DNA of 64,000 nucleotides from Herbiconiux moechotypicola (GTDB lineage: Bacteria > Actinomycetota > Actinomycetes > Actinomycetales > Microbacteriaceae): contig NZ_JANLCN010000001.1 of NCBI RefSeq assembly GCF_024979255.1, positions 1-64,000 of the forward strand. Direction: 5' to 3'. The notes under the pieces were generated by a model, which did not search any database, had not been told where the DNA came from, and saw only the letters and a list, made by a program, of their open reading frames with translations. Below are positions 41,422-49,112 of this stretch, one piece after another (the first letter of the stretch is position 1; each line of letters opens with the position of its first letter). A program made the translations under genes and the position numbers.

Positions 41422-42761
41422 CCGATCAGCCGCCCGCCGTGCCCGCCTCACCCGCCGAGCCGGCCGCCGAGCCCGAGTACGACTGGTCGGGCTACGGCTT
41501 CGACACCCGCCAGATCCACGCGGGGGAGTACGCCGACCCGGTCGCCGGCGCGCGCATCCCGCCCATCGCCCTGAGCGCGGGTTACCGCTTCGACTCCTGG
41601 GACGACGGGCGCGAGCGCTTCGCCGGCGAGAGCGAGGGGCTCATCTACTCCCGCCAGCGCAATCCCTCCGGCTCGGTGGCCGAGCGGCGCATCGCCTCGC
41701 TCGAGGGCGGCACGGATGCGATCGTGGTGTCGTCGGGGCAGGCCGCCATCACCGCGGCACTGTTCGCGCTGGTGCGCTCGGGCGAGCGGTTCGTGTCGAC
41801 GGCGTCGATCTACAGCGGCACGCGCATCCTGTTCGGCCGCAGCTTCGAGCGCATGGGCGTGGGCGTCGACTACGTGTGGAACCCCGACGACGACGACGAG
41901 TGGGAGCGGCGGATCGGGCCGTCGACCAAGGCGATCTTCACCGAGACCATCCCCAACCCGAAGAACGACATCGTCGACATCGACCGGGTGGCCGCCGTCG
42001 CCGCCCGCCACGGCATCCCGCTCGTGGTCGACAACACCATCGCCACGCCCTACCTCATCCGGCCGGGGGAGCACGGGGCGGCGGTGGTGGTGCACTCGTC
42101 GACGAAGTTCCTCTCGGGGCACGGGGCCGCCATCTCGGGCACCATCGTCGACACGGGCGTGTTCGACTGGGCGGCGGCGTCGCGGTCGTATCCGCTCATC
42201 ACGCAGCCGCCGGCGCCGGGCGGGCGGTCGATGCTCGAACGGTTCCCCGCGGCCCCGTACGGGCGGGCCACGCGCGACGCCGTGGTGAACGACATCGGGC
42301 CGGCGCTGTCGCCGTTCACGTCATTCCTGCTGCACCAGGGCATCGAGACGCTGTCGCTGCGCATGGACCGCCACCTCTCCAACGCGGCGACGATCGCGGC
42401 GTGGCTGGAGACGCATCCGGGCGTCGAGTCGGTCGACTACGCGGGGCTGCCGTCGAGCCCCTACAGTGCACTCGCGCAGCGGTTGTACGGGGGTCTCACC
42501 GGGTCGGTGTTCGCCGTCACGGTGCGCGGCGGTGAAGCGGGTGCGCGGCGGTTCACCGACCGGCTGCGGGTCATCAGCCGCATGACCAACATCGGCGACG
42601 TGCGGTCGATGGCGCTGCACCCGGCCACCACGACGCACCTCTCGTTCTCGGAGGAGCTGCGGCTCGCGCTCGGGGTGACGCCGGGGCTCATCCGGCTCTC
42701 GATCGGCACCGAGACGGTGGACGACCTGATCGCCGACCTCGACCGGGCGCTGCGGCCGTAG
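41418..42761 (+). CDS. Cys/Met metabolism PLP enzyme (trans-sulfuration family)
   Basis: 447 aa from ATG 41418. Landmarks: YGFDTRQIHAGEYADP, GLIYSRQRNPSGSVAERRIASLEGGTDAIVVSSGQAAITAALFAL, ETIPNPKNDIVDID, PLVVDNTIATPYLIRP and VVVHSSTKFLSGHGAAISG (PLP Lys). The ending MTNIGDVRSMALHPATTTHLSFSEE...IRLSIGTETVDDLIADLDRAL is typical of O-acetylhomoserine sulfhydrylase/cystathionine gamma-synthase. It could re-fix sulfide or thiols released by the C-S lyase. It is the penultimate gene of the operon. Confidence 0.92.
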   Translation: MTDQPPAVPASPAEPAAEPEYDWSGYGFDTRQIHAGEYADPVAGARIPPIALSAGYRFDSWDDGRERFAGESEGLIYSRQRNPSGSVAERRIASLEGGTDAIVVSSGQAAITAALFALVRSGERFVSTASIYSGTRILFGRSFERMGVGVDYVWNPDDDDEWERRIGPSTKAIFTETIPNPKNDIVDIDRVAAVAARHGIPLVVDNTIATPYLIRPGEHGAAVVVHSSTKFLSGHGAAISGTIVDTGVFDWAAASRSYPLITQPPAPGGRSMLERFPAAPYGRATRDAVVNDIGPALSPFTSFLLHQGIETLSLRMDRHLSNAATIAAWLETHPGVESVDYAGLPSSPYSALAQRLYGGLTGSVFAVTVRGGEAGARRFTDRLRVISRMTNIGDVRSMALHPATTTHLSFSEELRLALGVTPGLIRLSIGTETVDDLIADLDRALRP

Positions 42762-42810
42762 CCCGCATCCTGGTACCCGCTTTCCCTATCCACCTCTCGA
42801 AAGGAAACCC

Positions 42811-43158
42811 GTGTCCGACTACTACGACCGCACCGAGGACAAGAAGTTCACCGCCGTCTACAAGAAGGAGACGCCCGACATCCTCGCCGCGTTCAGCGCC
42901 TTCGACAGCGCGGTGTTCGCCGCCGAGGGGCGCGAGATCCCGCTGAAGTACCGCGAGCTCATCGCGCTCGCCGTGGGCATCACGACGCAGTGCGTGTACT
43001 GCATCGACGCCCACAGCCAAAACGCCGTGAAGGCTGGCGCGACCGACGGCGAGCTCGCCGAGGCGGCGTGGGTCGCCACGGCGATCCGTGCCGGAGGCGG
43101 GTACGCGCATGGCCGGCTCGCGTTCAAGCTCGGCGGTGCGGGCGACCACCAGCACTGA
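42811..43158 (+). CDS. AhpD-like carboxymuconolactone decarboxylase family protein
   Basis: 115 aa from GTG 42811, with GAAAGGAAA upstream. The all-helical CMD core carries the AhpD-type redox motif QCVYCIDAHSQNAVKAGATDGELAEA (CxxC with downstream His) preceded by a conserved Glu (KYRELIALAVGI). Members act as thiol-based peroxide reductases or decarboxylases. As last gene in a sulfur-linked operon it may deal with oxidised thiols or peroxide from monooxygenases. The nearby downstream hairpin at 43208 probably ends the transcript. Confidence 0.9.
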   Translation: MSDYYDRTEDKKFTAVYKKETPDILAAFSAFDSAVFAAEGREIPLKYRELIALAVGITTQCVYCIDAHSQNAVKAGATDGELAEAAWVATAIRAGGGYAHGRLAFKLGGAGDHQH

Positions 43159-43207
43159 GCGGCCCGGCGCGCGCGGCCTGCCGCGGCGCGCGCTCCGGCC
43201 GAGCTTG

Positions 43208-43264
43208 AGACGAACGTGGGCGGTCACAGCGGCTCTTCGAGCCCCTGACCGCCCACGTTCGTCT
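43208..43264. terminator. Perfect 19-bp-arm hairpin with inner stem
   Basis: Positions 43208-43226 and 43246-43264 are exact reverse complements (19 of 19). The 19-nt loop contains a second small stem GGCTC (43231-43235)/GAGCC (43239-43243). It lies 50 bp after the AhpD-like gene stop and before the tRNA-Cys, which reads the other way, so it may stop both transcripts. No gene was seen from 43159 to 43504. Confidence 0.7.
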
Positions 43265-43504
43265 TTGCGTGCGGTGGCGCCGTTCGCTCGTGCACGACTG
43301 CGCCCATCCGCCGCTCTCGGGCGGGCGGATGCGCGCGATCGTGCGGTTGTGAACGGTTTCCGGTGCGGCCTGGTGTGTCGTATCGCTCTCAGCGGCCCCG
43401 GCTGGGCCGGTTTCGCCACGCGTGGGCGCATCCGGGCCTGTTGAAGCGCCGGACGCGCGCTCGATTGGCGAAGTGGGTGGTTGCCGGCGCGCGCGGGCCT
43501 GTCG

Positions 43505-43575
43505 ACGCGGTGACCGGATTCGAACCGGCGTAGACGGCTTTGCAGGCCGCTCCCTGACCACTCGGGCACACCGCG
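43505..43575 (-). tRNA. tRNA-Cys (anticodon GCA)
   Basis: On the minus strand the 71-nt sequence folds as a cloverleaf. The acceptor stem is CGCGGTG/CACCGCG (7 perfect pairs). The discriminator base is U, as required for Cys identity. The anticodon loop is CTGCAAA, giving GCA, and the T-loop TTCGAAT lies between GCCGG and CCGGT. CCA is not encoded. It lies between the organosulfur operon and a PadR-membrane protein pair. Confidence 0.93.
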
Positions 43576-43671
43576 ATGTGACTCCACCCTCTCCGATCGG
43601 AACGGCCGGCGCCCGATCGTGACGTCCCGTGTCAGCATGTGCTGTGAGGAATGCTCTGGACAGTTCTATCT

Positions 43672-43679
43672 CTATATAG
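43672..43679. promoter_or_regulatory. Short AT palindrome before the PadR gene
   Basis: CTATATAG lies 14 bp upstream of ATG 43693 in a rare AT-rich run. It could be part of the promoter or the PadR operator; it is too short to be sure. Confidence 0.3.
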
Positions 43680-43692
43680 CTAGACTTGGTGC

Positions 43693-44040
43693 ATGGATCC
43701 TTTGAGTCGGCTCACCCCCGCCACCGTCGACGTGCTGCGCATCCTTCTCGAGGAGGGCGGCGAGCTCTGGGGGCTCGCGGTCGTCAAGAGGTCGGGGAGG
43801 CCGGCCGGGAGCGTGTACCCGATCCTGGAGCGGCTCGAAGGCGCGGGCTGGGTGGAGTCGGCGTGGGAGGCCGACAGCGAGCGCAACGGGCCACGCCGGC
43901 GGCTGTACCGCTTCTGTGCAGAGGGGGCGGATGCGGCGCGCGAGGCGGTCGACCGGTTCGAGCGGGTCGCCCGGCGCGAGAGGCCGCGTTCGGCGCCGCG
44001 CGCGCCACTGGCGCCGGCGCACGGCGGAGCGCTGTCGTGA
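43693..44040 (+). CDS. PadR family transcriptional regulator
   Basis: 115 aa. Winged helix of PadR type: LTPATVDVLRILLEEGGELWGLAVVKRSGRPAGSVYPILERLEGAGWVESAWEADSERNGPRRRLYRFCAEG. The usual C-terminal dimerisation helix is short. It overlaps the following membrane protein gene by 4 bp; PadR-permease pairs of this kind are common in actinobacteria, the regulator repressing its own operon. Confidence 0.88.
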   Translation: MDPLSRLTPATVDVLRILLEEGGELWGLAVVKRSGRPAGSVYPILERLEGAGWVESAWEADSERNGPRRRLYRFCAEGADAAREAVDRFERVARRERPRSAPRAPLAPAHGGALS

Positions 44041-45200
44041 GCGTCGACCGGGTGCTCCGCGCGCTCGCCCGCCTGCTGCCGTCGGGGGCACGCGGCCGCT
44101 ACCTCGAAGAGTGGCGCGCCGACGCGGCCGGAGCCGCTGAACTGGGGCTCCGCCGTCGCGACGTGGTGCTCGGGGCCGCCGTCGTGACCCTCACGCTCGA
44201 CCGCGACGTGCCCGACTACACCGGTGAGCCTCGAGGCTCCCGGCCCCGTCGCCTCGCCCGGCGAGGGATCGCGCTCACCGGGGCGAGCGGCGTCGTTCTT
44301 CTCGGGCTCCTCCTCACCGGCGGTGGCATCGTGCCGGAGGGCCCGGGAGCCACCCCGGCCGTGCTGGCCGCGCTCGAGTCGGCGGGATGGCTGGTGCTGA
44401 GACTGGCCATCGCACTGGCCCTCGTGGGCGCCGTCATGACGGCGATCGCCGCGTTCACCGCGCGCACAGCGCTCGCGAGGGCGGCGCTGTTCGCCACGCT
44501 GCTCGCCCCGGTATTCCTGGTGATGCCGCTCGCTCATCCGCTGTTCTCTGACGGACTCGCCCCGTTGGTGCTCGCGGCGGTGAGCCTCCTCGTCGGGATC
44601 TTCGGGTTGGCCGCGGGGCTCGCGGTCGTGGTCGGATCCCCGCCGCTCGCGCTCCAACCCCGTCGGGCCACCCGCCGGCAGCGCCTGCCGGTCGCCGTCG
44701 GCGGGGCGGTCGCGATGCTCGCGATCGTCGTCGTCGGGGGCCTCGACACTCTGGTGTGGAACCCACTGGCGAAGGCACCCGGGCTCGGGCTGGGGGAGGT
44801 CTACCGGCGCATGGCCTCCGACGACGGCTTCTTTCTCGGCACCGCGGTCGTGGCGGTGACGGTGTGGGCCGTGTTCTGGCTCGTTCCCGCGCTCGTGCTC
44901 GTGGTCATCGCCGCGCGACGGGGCTCGACGGGACTCACCCCGCGCCGCATCGTCGTGATCGTACTGGCGCTCGTCGGGGGCGCGGTGTTCTTCCGCTTCT
45001 TCGCGGGCTTCTCGATCGGCATGTCGATCGCCGACACCTTCATGACCTCGGGCGGCGACAGCTCGGTGATCTCGGCCGTGCTGCCCATCGTGGGCCAGCT
45101 CGCCCTGGCGGGTGCACTGGTGGCGCTCGGATGGGCCCCGCGGGTGTCGAGAGAAGCGGACGTGACAGGGCGGAGACCCCGCGGCGCCCTGGCGGCGTGA
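44037..45200 (+). CDS. Multi-pass membrane protein paired with PadR
   Basis: 387 aa from GTG 44037. An N-terminal cytosolic segment (LLPSGARGRYLEEWRADAAGAAELGL) resembles the short helix found in actinobacterial PadR-linked membrane proteins. At least eight hydrophobic helices follow, e.g. GIALTGASGVVLLGLLLTGGG, LAIALALVGAVMTAIAAF and AVAMLAIVVVGGLDTLVW. There is no ATPase motif. It may be a transport or stress sensor component; no known family is assigned. It is convergent with the nucleoside hydrolase, 4 bp apart. Confidence 0.8.
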   Translation: MSVDRVLRALARLLPSGARGRYLEEWRADAAGAAELGLRRRDVVLGAAVVTLTLDRDVPDYTGEPRGSRPRRLARRGIALTGASGVVLLGLLLTGGGIVPEGPGATPAVLAALESAGWLVLRLAIALALVGAVMTAIAAFTARTALARAALFATLLAPVFLVMPLAHPLFSDGLAPLVLAAVSLLVGIFGLAAGLAVVVGSPPLALQPRRATRRQRLPVAVGGAVAMLAIVVVGGLDTLVWNPLAKAPGLGLGEVYRRMASDDGFFLGTAVVAVTVWAVFWLVPALVLVVIAARRGSTGLTPRRIVVIVLALVGGAVFFRFFAGFSIGMSIADTFMTSGGDSSVISAVLPIVGQLALAGALVALGWAPRVSREADVTGRRPRGALAA

Positions 45201-45204
45201 CGGT

Positions 45205-46179
45205 TCAGCGGCCGGAGAGCACGCGGATGAAGTCGCGGAGGAAGCCCTCGCGGTCGACCTCGGTGACGACGAGGGTGTCGGGGGCGGGTTCGGTGGGCCA
45301 GCTCGGCGGGTAGCCCTCGTGGGTCTCGAGCAGGTGGGCGCGCACCGAGTAGCCGTCGGTGACGATGTTGACGGGGCCGCGGCGGGAGCCCGTGATCCAC
45401 GACGGCTGCACGAGCAGTGCGGCGGCGAGGCCGTCGTGGGCCGAGGAGACGCGACGCCCCCAGGCGTGCTGGTAGAAGTCCATGTAGGCGCCGAGCACCT
45501 GCGCCGAGAAGGTGCCCCACTCGGTGCCGGCGCGGGCGAGCGCCTCGACCTGTTGCTCGTCGACGATCGTGCCCGCGGTGACGTTGACGCCCACCATCAC
45601 GAGCTCGTTCCGCGGCGCGGCGAACACCCGGCGGGCGGCCTCGCCGTCGTTCTGGATGTTCGCGTCGACCATCTGCGACACCCCGAGCGGCGGGAACGGT
45701 CCCGAGCCTCCCATGATGACGACCGAGCGGTAGAGGGTGAGGATCTCGGGGTCGAGCTCGAGCGCGAGCCCGATGTTGGTGAGCGGTCCCACGGGCAGCA
45801 GGTCGTAGTAGCCGGGGCGTGAGCGGCCGAGCTCCACGATGAGCTCGGCGGCGCTGAGCGGCGACAGGTTCTTCGGCGCGATCGGGTCGCTCCACAGGTC
45901 GCCGAGCCCGTCGCGGCCGTGCACGAGGTGCGCGATGGCCGGCTCGCCCACGATCGGGCGGTCGGCGCCGCGTGCCACGAGCGTGTCCTCGAGGCCCGCC
46001 ACCTTCAGCACCCGAGCGATGTTGGTGAGCGACGAGTCGACCGGCGTGTTGCCGTAGACGGCCGTGATGGCCGAGAGCTCGGCGTCGGGCCGGCCCGCCA
46101 GGTAGAGCAGGGCGAGCGCGTCGTCGATGCCCGTGTCGGTGTCGAGAACGATGTGGCGGATGTCGTCGGGAGCGGTCAC
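45205..46179 (-). CDS. Inosine-uridine-type nucleoside hydrolase
   Basis: 324 aa from GTG 46179. The N-terminal Asp cluster HIVLDTDTGIDDALALL is the calcium/ribose-binding motif of the family. Other landmarks are ITAVYGNTPVDSSLTNIARVL, YYDLLPVGPLTNIGLALEL, VVIMGGSG, and VDANIQNDGEAARRVFAA. The enzyme cleaves N-glycosidic bonds of ribonucleosides for salvage or catabolism. It diverges from the nucleotidyltransferase at 46299 with about 119 bp between. Confidence 0.92.
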   Translation of the reverse strand: MTAPDDIRHIVLDTDTGIDDALALLYLAGRPDAELSAITAVYGNTPVDSSLTNIARVLKVAGLEDTLVARGADRPIVGEPAIAHLVHGRDGLGDLWSDPIAPKNLSPLSAAELIVELGRSRPGYYDLLPVGPLTNIGLALELDPEILTLYRSVVIMGGSGPFPPLGVSQMVDANIQNDGEAARRVFAAPRNELVMVGVNVTAGTIVDEQQVEALARAGTEWGTFSAQVLGAYMDFYQHAWGRRVSSAHDGLAAALLVQPSWITGSRRGPVNIVTDGYSVRAHLLETHEGYPPSWPTEPAPDTLVVTEVDREGFLRDFIRVLSGR

Positions 46180-46298
46180 GACGACCGAATCTACCGGCTG
46201 GGCACGGCCCGCCACGCGCATCCGACGCACTGTTACGCCGTGTGTAGCCGGCTGTGTAATCTGGAGGACTTTCGATCGGGCGACGGCGGGGAGACGAC

Positions 46299-47135
46299 AT
46301 GACGGCACCAGAACTGCAGCGACGGATGCTCGACGCCTTGCTGTCGCAGATCGCCGCGGACTCGCGCATCGTCGGCGTCTGCCTCACGGGCTCGCTCGGG
46401 GCGGGTAGGGGCGACGAGCACTCCGACGTCGACCTCGTGCTGGTGACCGACGATGCGCAGCACGAGAGCGTGATGAGCGAGCGGATGCGGCTGATCGCGT
46501 CGTGGGCGCCGCTGGTGGCGGGGTTCACCGGCGAGCACGTGGGGGAGCCGCGCCTCATCATCACGCTGCTCGGGCCGCCGCTGGTGCACGTGGACTTCAC
46601 GTTCGTGCGGATCTCCGACGTGGGTCGGAGCGTGAGGTCGGGCGAGGTCGTGCACGACACCGCCGGAGCGGTGGCTGCCGAGCTCGACCGGGCCGGTGCG
46701 GATGCCGGTGCCGGCGAGCCCGGCTTCGACCTGCAGTGGGCGGAGGATCGCTTCTGGGTGTGGGTGCACTACGCCGCCACCAAGGCCGCCCGGGGGGAGT
46801 GGTTCGAGGTGCTCGATCTGCTGGGGTTCGTGCGGGGCGCGGTGCTGGGGCCTCTTGCCGCGGTCGCCGCCGGGCGGGAAGCGCGCGGCGTGCGCCGGAT
46901 CGAGTCGGTCGCGCCCGTCGCAGCGGTCGAGTTGCGCAGCACGGTCTGCGGCTACGAGCCGGCCGCGATCGTCGAGGCACTGCTGGCCTCGATCGCGCTC
47001 TACCGCCGCTGGCGAGACGGCGCGGAGGCCCGGCACGCGGTAGCAGCGGCGGCGCCGCTCGTGCGGAACGTCGAGGCCGAGCGCCTGGCGATGGAGTTTC
47101 TCGACGTCACGCTGGCCGGTCTCCACGGCCGGTGA
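46299..47135 (+). CDS. Nucleotidyltransferase domain protein
   Basis: 278 aa from ATG 46299 with GGGGAGA upstream. The N-terminal polymerase-beta type motif CLTGSLGAGRGDEHSDVDLVLV (GS...DxD) identifies a nucleotidyltransferase, and DFTFVRISDVGR supplies a third acidic site. The helical C-terminus (WVWVHYAATKAARGEWFEVLDLLGFVRGAVLGPL) is as in aminoglycoside- or lincosamide-modifying relatives. The substrate cannot be read from the sequence. The 3' end overlaps by 29 bp, in convergent orientation, the LLM gene at 47107. Confidence 0.85.
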   Translation: MTAPELQRRMLDALLSQIAADSRIVGVCLTGSLGAGRGDEHSDVDLVLVTDDAQHESVMSERMRLIASWAPLVAGFTGEHVGEPRLIITLLGPPLVHVDFTFVRISDVGRSVRSGEVVHDTAGAVAAELDRAGADAGAGEPGFDLQWAEDRFWVWVHYAATKAARGEWFEVLDLLGFVRGAVLGPLAAVAAGREARGVRRIESVAPVAAVELRSTVCGYEPAAIVEALLASIALYRRWRDGAEARHAVAAAAPLVRNVEAERLAMEFLDVTLAGLHGR

Positions 47136-48066
47136 GGCCCGCGTATCGGCTGCGCGGTCGCGGAATCCCGAGGCGCTCGCGCAGGTGGGACGGGGCCATG
47201 CCCGGGGTGTCGCCCAGAACGGCGGGATCGATCTCCAGCGCGGTGAGGATGTCGCCGACCAGCTGAGGCGGCGTCGTGAGCACGAGGGTGAGGGAGCCTT
47301 CGGTGCCGCTCACGGGACCGGCTGCGGTGCCCGACGTCGCCCTCGCCGCCGCGAGCGCGGCGAGGGCGACGTACACGGCGGGGACCGGCAGGAACTCGAT
47401 GCGATGCCCGGGCAGCGCGGCGAGGCGGCCCGAACCGGGGGCGTCGAGCAGGAAGAGCGGCGGCTGGCCCTGGGGAGGACGCGGGGTGATGAGCGGGCCC
47501 TTCACCGTGAAGTAGCGACCGGAGTGGTCGATGTGGTGGATCTTGGTGTTGTCGACGTACCTTCCGGTGACGGCCTCTCTGATCTCGGCGCCGTCTTCCC
47601 ACGAATCCCAGAGCGCGGAGACGACTTCCGCGAACTCGGCCGCCTCTGCGACGAGCTCGGTGGGGTCGAGGTCTGCGGCCTGGGGGAAGTGGGCGTCGGC
47701 GACCGCGGTGCGCGTGGGGTCGACGAGGAGTCCGGCGCGGCCCGAGCTGATGAAATCGACGGTGGCCACCTCCTTGGCCACGTGGAAGGGTTCGCGGTAG
47801 TGGCTGCGCGCCGTCGCGAGGAGTCCGATGCGGGTGGTGCGGCGAGCCAGGAATGCCAGCGCATCGGTGGGGGAGACGCGGGCTCGTCCGTCGGCCGCGC
47901 GCTCCAACGGGTCGTCGAGCACGATGAGGTCGAAGCCCAGCGCCTCCGCACGCCGGGCTGCGTCGACCAGCTCGTCGACGCCCGACGCACCGGAATCCGT
48001 GGAGGCCCCGATGCCGTCGAGCGACAGCCCGACGAGTGTGCGCCGGGAGGCGGCCTGGCCGCTCAC
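47107..48066 (-). CDS. LLM class flavin-dependent oxidoreductase, short form
   Basis: 319 aa from GTG 48066. It keeps luciferase-like features: VDELVDAARRAEALGFDLIVLDDPLE, LARRTTRIGLLATARSHYREPFHVAKEVATVDFISSGRAGLLVDP, and DSWEDGAEIREAVTGRYVDNTKIHHIDHSGRYFTVKGPLITPRPPQGQPPLFLLDAP. The C-terminal third is shorter and more divergent than usual, without the common QxG(S/A)S segment, so catalysis is uncertain; it may be a structural partner of the LLM enzyme at 49102. It is coupled by a GTGA overlap to the adenosine deaminase-like gene. Confidence 0.82.
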   Translation of the reverse strand: MSGQAASRRTLVGLSLDGIGASTDSGASGVDELVDAARRAEALGFDLIVLDDPLERAADGRARVSPTDALAFLARRTTRIGLLATARSHYREPFHVAKEVATVDFISSGRAGLLVDPTRTAVADAHFPQAADLDPTELVAEAAEFAEVVSALWDSWEDGAEIREAVTGRYVDNTKIHHIDHSGRYFTVKGPLITPRPPQGQPPLFLLDAPGSGRLAALPGHRIEFLPVPAVYVALAALAAARATSGTAAGPVSGTEGSLTLVLTTPPQLVGDILTALEIDPAVLGDTPGMAPSHLRERLGIPRPRSRYAGLTGRGDRPA

Positions 48067-49112
48067 GACGCCGCCTCCGACGCCCGCGCGCCCCAGTGCG
48101 CGTCACCGACGGCGCGCAGGTGCGCCTCCATCTCCGGCCCCGCCACCTGCCCGACCACGCCCGCCTCGTAGAGCTCGCGCGCATCCGCCCCCACCGAGAG
48201 CGCGAAGCGGTGCTCCACCCCGAGGTCGGTGCCGAACATGGCGGGGTCGTCGGTGTTGACCGTCACGGCGAGGCCCGCGGCGAGCAGGGCGGGCAACGGA
48301 TGCTCGGCGAGGCTCGGCACCACCCGCGTGCGCAGGTTGGAGGTGGGGCACACGTCGAGCACCAGGCGCCGGTCTCGCAATTCGCGCACGAGCGAGGGGT
48401 CGTCGATGGCGCGGAAGCCGTGGCGGATGCGGTCGGCGCCCAGCAGCTCGACGGCCTCGCGCACCGAGCGCGCCCCGTCGTCTTCACCCGCGTGGGGCAC
48501 CGCCGCGAGTCCACCGTCGCGCGCCCGGGCGAACAGCTCGACGAAGTCGGAGGTGGGGGCGGCGCGCTCGCGCCCGCCGAGCCCGACGCCCACGATGCCG
48601 CGGTCGCGGAAACGGATCGACTCCTCCACGATGGGCAGGCTCGACTCCGGCTCGCGGTTGCGGTCGATGTCGGGGGTGAGCCGCACGATCACGCCGGTCT
48701 GCTCGAAGGCGTCCTGGATGCCGTCGGTGTAGCCCTCGAACAGCTCTCGGCTCTCGATGCCCCGGCTGAGGTACTGCCCGGGCGAGAAGATGCCCTCGAG
48801 GTAGACCACCCCGAACGATGCGGCCTCCTTCGCGTAGTCGACGACCACCTGGCGGAAGTCGTCGGCGGTGTCGACCACGTGGGTGGTGACGTTCCACACG
48901 TCGATGAAGTGGTCGAAGTCGCTGAACTCGTAGAAGCGCTCGAGCTCCTCGAGCGAGTCGACGGGGAGCGCCATGCCGTTGCGGCGGGCGAGCTCGAACA
49001 GGGTGGCGGGTCGTACGGCGCCCTCGAGGTGCACGTGCAGCTCGATCTTCGGGTAGGGAGGCTCGGAGGGCCCGGCGGCAGGGATGCGGCCGGCGAGGCT
49101 GTCAGCGGACAC
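48063..49112 (-). CDS. Adenosine deaminase family protein
   Basis: 349 aa. Motifs of the family: PKIELHVHLEGAVRPATLFELARRNG (HxH metal pair), AVPHAGED (metal His and Glu), RIRHGFRA (His), and VTVNTDDPAMF (catalytic Asp). Members deaminate adenosine, adenine or related purines with zinc. It sits between two LLM monooxygenase genes with overlaps of 4 bp downstream and 11 bp upstream, an unexpected context for plain purine salvage. A purine-like or S-adenosyl-derived substrate made accessible by the LLM enzymes is conceivable, but this is inference. Confidence 0.9.
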   Translation of the reverse strand: MSADSLAGRIPAAGPSEPPYPKIELHVHLEGAVRPATLFELARRNGMALPVDSLEELERFYEFSDFDHFIDVWNVTTHVVDTADDFRQVVVDYAKEAASFGVVYLEGIFSPGQYLSRGIESRELFEGYTDGIQDAFEQTGVIVRLTPDIDRNREPESSLPIVEESIRFRDRGIVGVGLGGRERAAPTSDFVELFARARDGGLAAVPHAGEDDGARSVREAVELLGADRIRHGFRAIDDPSLVRELRDRRLVLDVCPTSNLRTRVVPSLAEHPLPALLAAGLAVTVNTDDPAMFGTDLGVEHRFALSVGADARELYEAGVVGQVAGPEMEAHLRAVGDAHWGARASEAAS

